From: Riptortus pedestris
Taxonomy: Eukaryota; Arthropoda; Insecta; Hemiptera; Alydidae
Assembly: GCA_019009955.1 (NCBI GenBank)
Contig: CM032231.1
Span: forward strand, 113,620,001-113,684,000
Direction: 5' to 3'
DNA length: 64,000 nt
The notes beneath the pieces are model-generated. The model saw only the letters and a list, made by a program, of their open reading frames with translations, did not search any database and was not told the DNA's origin. Made by a program: the position numbers and the translations under genes. Of this stretch, positions 46,486 through 55,865 are shown in pieces; position 1 is the first letter of the stretch, and every line of letters begins with the position of its first letter.

Positions 46486-47167
46486 TCCAAACAGGTGAAT
46501 TGTAAGGTGAATTACTTTCTCTGATTACTCCTAGAGCTAACAGTTTGTCGACCTCTTGTTTGATAGAGTCTCTAAAGTTATGAGGATATCTATAATTTCG
46601 TGTATATATAGGTCTATCTGTTTTTAAGGTAATTTTGTGTTTTAGTAAGTCGGTTGCTGGAAGTGGTTGTCCGTCGTTGTTAATTATATTTTTATATTTT
46701 AGGATTAGGTGAAAAAGTTTGTTACGAATGTCCTTTTCTAAATGATCTGTTCGCACAAGATTTTTTAATTTTTCCGTTTCTATATAATTCAATTCTTCTG
46801 TTATATGACCATTTTTTATAATTAATGTATTAAGAATTTTTATTTCATTATTTGCACAGTTTATTTGGCAATTTAATTTCTTCATACTATCATAACCTAG
46901 TAATAATTGATACTTATCGCTAAATGGTAATATATAAAATGTTTCTGTCAATTTTTCGTGCAACCCAAGCAAAGGAGCAATGTCTAGCTCTACAGCAGAA
47001 GTGACTTTTTCGCGTCCAGCTGGAGTTTTTACAAAAAATTCTTCCGACTTCGTTTTGATTCCCTCGGGTAAGGAATTAGGGGTAATAAAATTTTTTGATG
47101 AGCCTGTGTCCAAGAGCCATGTCTGTCCTATTTTATCATTAAAGTGAGGTAGGTTTTCAGTTAGCAT
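46424..47167 (-). CDS. pol: Pol, N-terminal part: protease and start of RT
   Basis: Open for 248 codons from an ATG that overlaps the gag stop (TAATG, 47165-47169). Aspartic protease signature LLDTGSSKNFI, then the RT lead-in SPYNSPVWIVPKKPDASG. The frame then runs off at an A-rich tract (about 46440-46456), where the RT continues one base out of register. The same frame is open upstream through the end of gag to a slippery heptamer, so the ATG need not be the start. Confidence 0.85.
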   Translation of the reverse strand: MLTENLPHFNDKIGQTWLLDTGSSKNFITPNSLPEGIKTKSEEFFVKTPAGREKVTSAVELDIAPLLGLHEKLTETFYILPFSDKYQLLLGYDSMKKLNCQINCANNEIKILNTLIIKNGHITEELNYIETEKLKNLVRTDHLEKDIRNKLFHLILKYKNIINNDGQPLPATDLLKHKITLKTDRPIYTRNYRYPHNFRDSIKQEVDKLLALGVIRESNSPYNSPVWIVPKKPDASGKNKNQDGSRL

Positions 47168-48369
47168 TAGGGAATATTCGGGGCAGGTGGGTGGTTGCCG
47201 ATGTCTAAAAAAGTATTGAATTTGTCTAGAAGCGTTGTCATTTGTGTCTCTAGTTTTTGTATTCTGTCGTCTTCAACATGGTGAAGGGGTTGGCTATTAG
47301 ATCGGACAGTCCTCATTGACACGGTGTTTTGGGATTCTTTTTTGTTATTAAAAAAATTGTCCTGTTTTTGTTTGTCCCATTGTTGATTGTGTAAGGGGAC
47401 GTACGTGGGGTGATATTCTCGATGTGGAACGTCATGTTGGGCTACGTATTGGGGAGGGTCTTGTCTGTCCCATTGTGGTCTGGAAAACTGGTAATTAGGT
47501 ATGTCCTGTCTTTCCCAATTTTGGGAATTTTGGTATGTTCTGTCTCTCTGCGGGTTGTATTGGGGTTGCTTGTTTTGGCGGTCCCATTGTGGCTCGTAAA
47601 AGTGATTTTGGTAGCGTCTAGGGTGAGTGTAATGTTGTGGTTGTGGTTGTTGTCTGAAATTTTGGAACCTAGGTGGTTTATGCCTTTGTTCACCAAAATT
47701 CTGTGTTCCGTAGAGTCTTTCTACAATATGCGATGCTTCGTTTTGTATTGCGTGCCGTATGTCATCTAATGTGTCTGTTTTTATGTGGCTAAGGAAGTCG
47801 CAAAGATTTGGGTGTAGGTTTGATTTTATATAATAAAGAATTTCTAAATCTTTGGTTTTTATGTATGAGTCTTTGTCTGTAATAGTGTCTTCCATATGAA
47901 CTCTGGAATAGATTAGGGCTCTTACTTTAGCTACTCTGTTAATAAAGTCCATTGGGTGTTCCCTAGCATATGGCCTAATTTTTATTAAGTCCATTGTTAA
48001 TTGTTCTACTGTTCGCGAGTCTTTGAAGGAAGATTTTAAGTATTTTAGTAAAGTGGGTATGTCTTTAAAGTTATTAGTTAATAGACAGTGGCGGGCATTT
48101 CCTGTAAGTCTTGCTTTGATTTTTGTCAATAAGCGTGCATGATTTTGGGTGTGGCATGGGTTATCAGTTTTACACACAGAATCGTAAACTTCTTGAACAG
48201 CTTTTGTAAAAAATATTAAATCGTCTTGGTTACCATCAAACTGGGGGATATGTTCATAGTCATCTTTGGTCATAGAGTATGCCATTGTGTTGGTAGATAA
48301 GTGTTCTTGTGTTTCGTTAGTGTTAGTAAGTCTTAATTGGTTTAGTCTGTCTTGTAAGGATGCTGGCAT
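47167..48369 (-). CDS. gag: Gag structural polyprotein
   Basis: 400 residues, intact. The N-terminal half has IPQFDGNQDDLIFFTKAV and LTGNARHCLL, then PYAREHPMDFINRVAKVRAL, the capsid-like region of Gypsy/errantivirus Gag. The C-terminal half is very rich in Q, N, P and R (for example QPQPQHYTHPRRYQNHF). It lacks a CCHC zinc knuckle, as is common in this group where basic stretches bind RNA. It starts about 300 nt downstream of the primer-binding site. Confidence 0.88.
   Translation of the reverse strand: MPASLQDRLNQLRLTNTNETQEHLSTNTMAYSMTKDDYEHIPQFDGNQDDLIFFTKAVQEVYDSVCKTDNPCHTQNHARLLTKIKARLTGNARHCLLTNNFKDIPTLLKYLKSSFKDSRTVEQLTMDLIKIRPYAREHPMDFINRVAKVRALIYSRVHMEDTITDKDSYIKTKDLEILYYIKSNLHPNLCDFLSHIKTDTLDDIRHAIQNEASHIVERLYGTQNFGEQRHKPPRFQNFRQQPQPQHYTHPRRYQNHFYEPQWDRQNKQPQYNPQRDRTYQNSQNWERQDIPNYQFSRPQWDRQDPPQYVAQHDVPHREYHPTYVPLHNQQWDKQKQDNFFNNKKESQNTVSMRTVRSNSQPLHHVEDDRIQKLETQMTTLLDKFNTFLDIGNHPPAPNIP
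47206..47212 (-). promoter_or_regulatory. Probable -1 frameshift site at the gag-pol junction
   Basis: The minus strand reads T-TTT-TTA in the gag frame, a canonical slippery heptamer, 37 nt before the gag stop codon. The -1 frame from here is open through the protease to 46424. The downstream structure was not modelled. Confidence 0.65.
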
Positions 48370-48677
48370 TAATTATAAATCTTATAATTAAAATATTAGT
48401 AATAAGGATAATAAAAGAAAAATGCTTATTCTAAAACATAAAATTGTAATTGTCTAGTGTCTACCTCAAAAGTAATTTCTTGAAGTCGTGGTGTTGATTT
48501 TCGGGTTGATCCGCTGGGTTGAGCACTGGAGTGATCCTGCCGCTGAGGGAGTCTGGAGCCTGTTACTATTTCTTCGGATCCTCTTGACTTCCTTCTTTTC
48601 AAAAGCGGTTCCGGTGTACTTCACTGAACTTAACTTTTTACTTTCGGCAGTGCGGAAGTCCCTAAGTTCGGGCGCCA
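48370..48677 (-). other. Errantivirus leader with tRNA-Lys-type primer-binding site
   Basis: The untranslated region between LTR and gag. The primer-binding site is immediately inside the LTR (48658-48677 on the minus strand). The antisense frames here are shadows. Confidence 0.75.
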
Positions 48678-48879
48678 ATTAAAGTTTCACTCACGGATAA
48701 CTTCAAAAAAAAACTTTATTTGGTAAAACACAAACGATTACAAAGACAATAATAGTTAATACAAGTGCATCAGACGGGAGTCGGGAGACAAGTGACTGGG
48801 AAGGGAAGAGGCAGGAGTATATATACTAGATAAGTAGCTGCTGACTCAGGTTCCTGGAGCTGGAGTACTTTGCTGCTTT
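48678..48879 (-). repeat. 5' LTR of the errantivirus (promoter)
   Basis: Same 202 bp as the 3' LTR. The TATATATA element near 48818-48826 would drive minus-strand transcription, with the AATAAA-type signal some 110 bp further in the direction of transcription. Confidence 0.9.
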
Positions 48880-49436
48880 AAGTCTACATAATCCCCTGAC
48901 TTGGAAACACATTTTTCCCAACGGGTTGGTAGCTTTCCAATTCCTTCCATGTAGAAAGATGCAGGTCGTGTCTGCAGCCAATTGCGCAATAGGCTTCAGC
49001 CTCACCATCACTGTCGAATCTTTCGCCTCCTAAAGCTTCCTTGAGAGGGCCAAACACATGAAAGTCACAGGGTGACAGGTCTGGACTGTAAGGAGGGTGT
49101 TCCAGTGTCTCCCACCCCAGTTGCTCCAATTTTTCCCTAGTCATGGCTGCTGTATGGGGGCGAGCATAGTCATGGAGAAGAACCACTTCTCTGATCGGTA
49201 GGTCTCGTCTTTTGCGGCGATATGCAAGTCGGATTTTCAACACGATCACGACCCCCCACAAACTGTTTATGGCATGCAAACACTCTGGCTCGCGAAAGTG
49301 TCTTTTCCCCGAACTGTGCAGTCAATCTCCTCAAGATTTCGGCCGGTTTTACACCTTCTGCGGCGAGATACTTAAGTACGACACGTTGCGCAGTCGACGG
49401 GGGTACCTCTTCCTCCAACATCGTCACGGTGGACAC
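48880..49436 (-). pseudogene. mariner transposase, centre deleted
   Basis: The N-terminal part (49170-49436) has a helix-turn-helix-like region with FVGGRDRVEN. After a deletion and frame change the C-terminal part (48884-49180) carries HDYARPHTA, the second catalytic Asp region, and HPPYSPDLSPCDFHVFGPLK, the third Asp of the DD34D triad. The first catalytic Asp and roughly 180 residues are missing. The C-terminal tail (PLGKMCFQVRGLCRLK, another frame) runs up to the errantivirus LTR boundary, so the retroelement inserted at the very end of the coding region. It cannot encode an active transposase. Confidence 0.85.
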
Positions 49437-49589
49437 CGAGACGATCGAGGTGGCGAGATCACGTGCTTCCCCTACTCCTGACTAACCTACCCAACAACAA
49501 AAAAGGCGGGAACGTTCTCCCACCACTACTGTGCCCGAAAGGCGAAAAGTATCGTTTATATTTGATTCACCCACGTACTTACAACATAT

Positions 49590-50270
49590 TGTTACGTTTA
49601 TTACAAAAACAGTAATAAACGTTGTTTATAAGAGTTCTTTTGGATTGCAAAATTAAACACACACAAGCTTCAGAGGTTTTATCGCTGTACAATTTATTTA
49701 ACAACGAACTACACACTAACTACAACGGTAAATTATTCTTAATTACTACTCACAGCTTGGACTGATAGCTTCACTGTTCTTGTTATTACACAGTCCAATA
49801 ACTCACCCACGATCACTGAAGTTCACAAAAAACACGGCACTGCACTAATCTTCGCGAAGTTCACGGCACTGCACTAATCTTCGCGAAGTTCACGGCACTG
49901 CACTGTCTTAAACATGGCACTCTACTGTTCCTTACAGAGTCACGGCACAACATTTTTCTTCACATAAAACACTTTGCCCCACTTCAACAAAGTTGCACTG
50001 TTGCACTGAACGCACTGTTGATCACTTGAAGAGAGCTGAGAACAAACTAACTTACTAGCAGCGGCCGGATCGTTTTATAGATTTTCTGAAAACATTAAAG
50101 GAATTGTCTGGACTCTTCGAGATCTGGACTGGTATTGCCGAGGACGATAGGGACCATATGGCGGTACCCCTTTGATCTCCTCCGTACTTCCCAAATACGT
50201 GACCACCTCTGATTAATTTCTCATGTATTTAATTTTCGCATTATACTAAGACTAATTAAATTACAATACA
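49590..50270 (-). mobile_element. Probable solo LTR (681 bp)
   Basis: Bounded TGTATTGTAA ... CGTAACA on the minus strand (TG..CA). CATAT lies on one side and CATAC on the other, a near-perfect 5-bp duplication. A TATA box (CTATAAAACGATCCGG) lies near 50065-50080 on the minus strand. AATAAA signals sit near the other end inside a hairpin ACGTTTATTAC/GTAATAAACGT. Two and a half direct repeats of CACGGCACTGCACTAATC occur at 49833-49900. No internal coding sequence follows, so it is solo or unpaired. It starts 14 bp from the mariner end. Confidence 0.6.
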
Positions 50271-51309
50271 CATACTGCTGGGGGCCAAGGCAAGCAGAGC
50301 GGTAGCACTAGCATGTCACAAAAACTCTTCACTCTATAAAAGCTAGTTATATAATACGCTCCTATTTTCAGTAGCGCATTGTCAGTCTGCATGTCTTTGC
50401 CCCCGCTCGCTCGATCTCATTACGGCACACTGTTCTATATCTAAAACACAAATCACTCCACCACAATCATTATATTCTTGTCATGGTATGCAAATAACTG
50501 ATGACAGACAGAGCTTTTAAATATTTATATTCACGAATTATAATGAGTGGCAGAGGTGAAAGCTGATCGGGATATTTCATAAAAAGGAAAATAGAAACAT
50601 CAAATATCCCCAAAACTTGAATAATTCGTAGCGCTTATAAAATTTTGACAGCAATAGTGGAAGTTGGTTACTTTTGTAAAAATTCAAATTACTTTATTGT
50701 TTTTATATGACAATTAATCAAATTTCATGAAACTAACTGATAAAAATCTCAGAAATTTTCCAGATATGCTGATAAATGTAGTAATATGCTCTTTAAAATA
50801 AAATTCCATTTAATTATAATCTCAAATATTCCTCTACATGTAAACAAGTGCTTGGAAATATAATTATATTCGTGGATCATAAGATTATAATTAATCTAAT
50901 GGCCTTAATGTTTATAAATTCATGTAGTTAAACCAAGCATTTAAATAGATCTTTTTTAATAAATTCACAGAATCATTTCATTATGTAGGACATACATGGT
51001 TTTTTTTGCCGATTAAATTTTAATCTGTCCATCAGTAGTAAATTACTTATTCAGTCAATGAATAGGGGGCTCTTATCTCATTTGAGTTTAAATCGAAATA
51101 TCGTACATTAAAACTGTTTTTAATGGGCTTAATGTTACACTTAAAAAACCAAAGAGGCATTTCATCCATAATTTATATGGGCAGATTTATTATTGAAAAA
51201 CTAGTATAATGAAAAAAGTCACCCTATCACTGACCAGGATCATACATTAGAAATGTAGGAAGGACCCGATGGTTTTCTAAATACTAACGAAGCCAAGTCC
51301 GTTGAAAAC
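50271..51309. other. Unassigned stretch
   Basis: No gene recognised. GCAGAGCGGTAGCACTAGC near 50294 is faintly tRNA-like but lacks a B box. Confidence 0.4.
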
Positions 51310-51752
51310 AATATATATATACATACATATTTGTCTGTTAACACGCGGTCGCAATTTTTATTTAATCGTCCCCCAACTCGGTATTTGGTCGTTTTATGTA
51401 AAAAGAAAATCAAGATCGTTAACGGCTGAAATCAGATCAGTGGGAGGGGGAGGGGGGGTTTAGAGGGGGGAATTTCGAAAATTCGAAATATCTCCGTTAC
51501 TATACGTCGAATCGAAACATTGTATAGAACCAATCTTATTGCAAATTAAATGTTCTATATATATTGTCATATATATTTATTCTCTATCTTGAATATTAAC
51601 CGAGATATTTGCATTTTTATTAAGTGTAGCGGACGAGCTATGGTCGCTTCTATTCGTTCCCGCCAAAAACTAGTTTGGCCGTTTCCGTAAGTGTTCGGCA
51701 CTCGTATGGAGATTTCTTTATTGTATAACTTTAAGTGGCGTAACGGACTTTT
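51310..51752 (+). mobile_element. HINE-like element, both ends eroded
   Basis: Starts in a short TA tract (ATATATATATACATACATAT), keeps the G-tract core and GTTAACGGCTGAAATC, and ends AGTGGCGTAACGGACTTTTT with the 3' hairpin lost. Confidence 0.75.
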
Positions 51753-52113
51753 TTTGTAATATTAATTACAGTTTTTGAACTTGGTCTAATCAATCTTCAC
51801 CTTGCACCTCCATGCTCCACGAAAATAACCTTTCTCTTCATTTACTAACATGTTATTTGAGGAAGTAGGTCCCATTGTTGTGTTATTTAAATATTAATTG
51901 TGTTAGCTATGCCGTTAAAAACAGAAAAATACATATTTTGCACTTAAAATATTTCTTATGCCATTTACACAGTATGATGTGTGATCCTCCTGATTTTCAA
52001 AAATGTTTGTGTAATTCTTTATTTATTTTTCAGGTTCCTATTTCTAATCCCTTATTGGAGTGGATGTGATACAAACTATTAACACATTCAGCATCAATTT
52101 CAGAAGGCATTCC

Positions 52114-52162
<49 letters not shown>

Positions 52163-52603
52163 GTGATTTTTATCAGCATTCGTAAATATATTAATTTTAG
52201 TACATAGTCGTCTCTAAAACTTTTTACTCCTAATAGTAAAAACATAATTTTCACTAACACTGTTAACATTTTTCAAGGGTCATGCGTTCATTTTTGAAAA
52301 TCAATTTGTATCTCAACGTGTCTCGGTGATCAATTACACTACCCTCAATAGTGACAATAAATATTCCAATTTGGTCAATTTCATTTATCAAACTTTATAT
52401 GGTACCTTGTTAAGCTTACGATACCTGTTCTAAGTTATTCTTTCCTGTTTGAAGTCTTGTCTCATATTTTAGTGGAATTTCAGTCACACCTCTCATTATG
52501 ATTATATTTTTCTAGCCCACTCAATCTCGAAACAGCTCGTGCTATACAGTTCAACCAAAATTCAATTCTAACAATAAGTAATACTCCTTCTTAATTAATG
52601 TTT

Positions 52604-52647
<44 letters not shown>

Positions 52648-54157
52648 TTAGTAAATAGTATAAACCTTGTTGATGCTTTTGTACTCCACCAGGGGAGTTG
52701 AACTTGGTGGTTTCACGGTTATATTTAAATCATTTACATTACAAACCAATATTCTTCGACGTAGTTCTGAGCATCTTTCCCCTTGTTCCTGCGTCATACT
52801 TTTATCATTTTGCCATTTCTTTCTTCTGACTTAACTAACCTACTTTCTGGGTATTGATAACTACTCTATAAAGGCAAGGGTTGAATATTCTTCCTGGAAA
52901 TTAATATCTCCGAATAGGTCTTTTAAATGAAGTTGTTACAATCCTTCTTTTTCAAATCAAGAGGCATTGTTTTATATATTGTACTTTTAAGGAATAAATG
53001 AAAAATTACCAATTTCATTTCTAATAAGGTGCTAACATAACGCTGCACCAACAACAAGACTCTGGTAGAGTATAAAATGTCCCCGAAAAGGACTTAACTG
53101 ACATTCAAGAACAATACCTCTTGATTTGAAAAAAAAGGCATCACTAAATGGTAATATATTTAAAGATTTATAATACATTTAAGATAATCCAGTTCTTTCA
53201 GTTTTTCAAATGATAATTTGTCATTTAATAGAGATTTAATTTTTTTAATCTTATATGCGCATCCTTCCCTATTTATCAATTCTGTAAATAAATATTACAT
53301 TTTAATTAAACCAAGGAAATTTTTTTTTAAATTCGTAAGTCTTTTTAAAAGGAATCTAAACTAACCATTACTTAATTTATTTTGTTATTATTTTTCATAT
53401 TTGTTCATAGAATAGAATTTTTGGAGAAAATTCCAAATTATTTTGGTTTATCTCCAAAAAAATGCATAAGAACTCAAAAAGCCATTGGTTTTATTTCATA
53501 GTCTTTTAGTTTGCACATTAACGCATAATTTAAAAAACAGTTTGCTTGCTTAAGTATTCTGCCTCATGTGCAAAAGCATATTTGAAAAATTGGGGTTTCT
53601 TAAAAAAAAAATTTAATAAGGATGCAGTTAGTGAAATTTTGGAGGGGCTTGTATTTTAATATGATCATCAATTTATTTTTTTCCTGTATCTCCATGCTTT
53701 TGTGAACACTTTAGTGAAAATTTTATCTTGATATATTGAAAATCACTAAAGTTATGATTTTTTTTCTAATACAATGTGTACAAATAAGCAACCTTAAAAA
53801 TGTCAGTTACACAAACTTTCTCAATATTTCAGCATTTTTTTCACAAAAACTACTGGAGATATCAAAGTAAAATTTTATATTCTTCATAAGGAAGGTAAAA
53901 AGTGTTGTTAAAAAAATGTTCATTGAAATCTGAAACCATGGGTGACATGGCCTGGATGATTTGAGTTGGAATGGCCCTGTATGATAATCTTCACAATTCG
54001 TTATTTTCTAATTGCAAAGCACTATATTTGTATTCATGTTTTAGCTCCATTTTATAGACTGTACTGGTAACCATCCCTTAGTGTCCCCTTCAAAAAAAAA
54101 ACTCATCAGTTGCTCTTGCAGTATAATATTTATTATTAGAAATATTTTCTACTGTCA
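51753..54157. other. Unassigned stretch with two (TA)n tracts
   Basis: TA tracts at about 52116-52160 and 52607-52645. A short imperfect inverted repeat (TTCAAATCAAGAGG near 52935, complement near 53125) is present. No gene recognised. Confidence 0.45.
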
Positions 54158-54564
54158 TCTATATATATAAATAGAAATGTTTGTCTCTATGTCCTTTATA
54201 AAATCGTAAAATGCTGAACCGAATTTACGAAACTTGGTATATATACTACTACTAACCCAACTTACGTTTTAGGCTATATTAATATTTTCTGAGACGAACA
54301 GGAGTGAGGGGTTATAAGGGAGACCTAAAATTAAAAATAGCGTTATTTCGTTTCCTAATTGTTTTTCAGCAAATATGCACATAACAAAAGTTGTTTATTT
54401 TGTTATTTACAGTAACTTTTGTTATATACACTTTTTTCGTATACCTAAGTAAAAAGGTCCGACACGCCTTAAACTAAGAAGATTCTCCACGTGAAGTTTC
54501 ACAACAGAGAAATTTCACGAAAGCCGAGCAGTTAATGAAACGGCCAAACTAGCTTTTTAGCTAG

Positions 54565-55100
54565 ATTTAATAAAATAGTTCGGTATACTTTATACAATAG
54601 TTCGGTATACGAAAAATGTGTATATAACAAAAGTTACTCTAAATAACAAAATAAACAACTTTTGTTATATGCATATTTGCCAAAAAACCAATAGGAAACG
54701 AAATATCGCTATTTTTAATTTCAGGCCTCCCTTATAATCCCCACTCCTGTTCGTCTCAGAGAATATTAATATAGCCTAAAGTCTAAGTTGGATTAGTAGT
54801 AATACACATACCAAGTTTTATAAAATTCGGTTCAGCCGTTTATGCGTGAAAAGGTAACAAACAAACAAACAAATAAACAAACAAACAAACAAACAAACAA
54901 ACAAACAAACAAACAAACAAACAAACAAACAAACAAACAAACAAACAAACAAACAAACAAACAAACAAACAAACAAACAAACAGACACCAAAGAAACAAA
55001 ATGCAGTTATGGTGTCTATGACATATGAAACGAAAAGTTATCGTGAAATTTCGCGAAAAAAATCAATGTACAGACAGAGGTTACAATTTTATATATATAT

Positions 55101-55103
<3 letters not shown>
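54565..55103 (-). mobile_element. Helitron fragment (innermost of three nested elements)
   Basis: The minus-strand 5' end TCTATATATATAAAATTG lies at 55103, preceded by A. The body matches the 5' half of the other Helitrons up to a drifted TTCGGTATAC segment. The 3' hairpin and CTAG are absent. It includes the expanded (ACAA)n tract at 54856-54982. Confidence 0.7.
54856..54982 (+). repeat. (ACAA)n microsatellite, ~127 bp
   Basis: ACAAACAAACAA run with one AAATAA interruption near its start. Sister Helitrons have only 3-5 units at this place (about 33555 and 36240), so it is an in-place expansion. Confidence 0.9.
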
Positions 55104-55160
<57 letters not shown>

Positions 55161-55865
55161 TTTTGAAGGGACCTCATTTTCGTCATCTACTAGATAGGAT
55201 CGATGGACATTTGAAGAAAAATTTCGAAAATTTCGTCATGAGTACAACCTCAATAGCTGATTTCACTTAAGGGAAATCTGCTAAAAATGAGTTATACGCT
55301 AAAAACAATAGTGAGAGTCAACAATTTTATACGGCACAAACGACCCAGCCGAACTAAACTAAACTCCGAAATGTGATTTGGTATTAACAACTCCCTGATT
55401 ATAAGCTATATTAAAATTTCGAGGTACGAACAGGAGTGGGGGTTATAAGGGAGGTGTGAAATATAAAATCGCGATATTTCGTAATCTATTCATTTTTCGG
55501 CAAATGTGCATATGACAAAAGTTGTTTGTTGTATTCGGTGTAAATCCTGAGCATTGAGACGGAAAAAAGTGAAAACATTGTACGAAGTAAAGCCCAAAAA
55601 AAAAAAAATACCATCATCATTCAGCCACAAATGATTTCCCGGGCGTAGCCTGGTGCCATGGCTAGTACACAATATAATAAAGTCCGTCACGCAGGGGCTG
55701 CGTAAACTAAGCAGATTTCCCACGTGAAGTTTTGGAATAGAGAAATCTGCCTAATAACAACTGTAGTAGTAAGAAACCTCTAAACCTAAAACATTATTTA
55801 GGGCGTAATAACCCAGTAGTTTCTAGCCCCAAAAAACAGTTAACCTAACCTCTAAACCTATTCTC

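Larger units (their letters stand above)
42005..48879 (-). mobile_element. Errantivirus-type LTR retroelement (Gypsy clade with env), 6.9 kb
   Basis: Two 202-bp LTRs bound gag, protease/RT, RT-RNaseH-integrase and env, all on the minus strand. The primer-binding site beside the 5' LTR (TGGCGCCCGAACTTAGGGAC, 48658-48677) matches a tRNA-Lys 3' end apart from two extra bases. The polypurine tract beside the 3' LTR is GGGTGGGAGGAAAG (42204-42217). The flanks share only TAA clearly, so the 4-bp duplication expected of the group is imperfect or not resolvable. Gag, pol pieces and env are long and open, but pol carries a frame break and integrase lacks its expected Glu. Confidence 0.92.
41914..49575 (-). 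mobile_element. mariner element (central deletion) hosting an errantivirus
   Basis: Terminal inverted repeats: GGTGAATCAAATATAAACGA at 41919 and its complement TCGTTTATATTTGATTCACC ending at 49571. TA dinucleotides lie just outside on both sides (exact ends uncertain by a few bases). Without the 6.9-kb insertion the element is ~0.8 kb against ~1.3 kb for intact mariners. The deletion removes the middle of the transposase. The transposase lies on the minus strand at 48880-49436. Confidence 0.8.
54452..55286 (-). mobile_element. HINE-like element inside a Helitron, itself split by a Helitron fragment
   Basis: The left end (AAAAGGTCCGACACGCC..CTAAGAAGATTCTCC) to about 54560 and the right end (GAAGGGACCTCATTTTCG ... 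TTAAGGGAAATCTGCTAAAA) from about 55160 are family sequence. Between them lies a minus-strand Helitron piece. Confidence 0.75.
54158..55665 (+). mobile_element. Helitron carrying a nested HINE-like element
   Basis: Starts TCTATATATATAAATAG after A and ends GTGCCATGG-CTAG (55662-55665) before T, with the 3' hairpin CCCGGGCGTAGCCTGG. The body is split by a HINE-like copy at 54452-55286: left side GTATACCTAAGT, right side ATGAGTTATACGC. The Helitron at 36115 reads CACCTAAGTATAAATGAGTT uninterrupted at the same place. Confidence 0.82.

Noticed and set aside
47410..47769. 119-codon plus-strand frame opposite gag
   Set aside because: Antisense to the Q/N-rich part of gag. The Val/Leu richness is a consequence of complementary codons.
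49212..49485. Two overlapping plus-strand frames opposite the mariner transposase
   Set aside because: Antisense shadows of the transposase N-terminus.
52895..53150. Inverted repeat around TTCAAATCAAGAGG as a foldback element
   Set aside because: Only ~40 imperfect bases match on each side. There are no defined ends and no other copy in the window.
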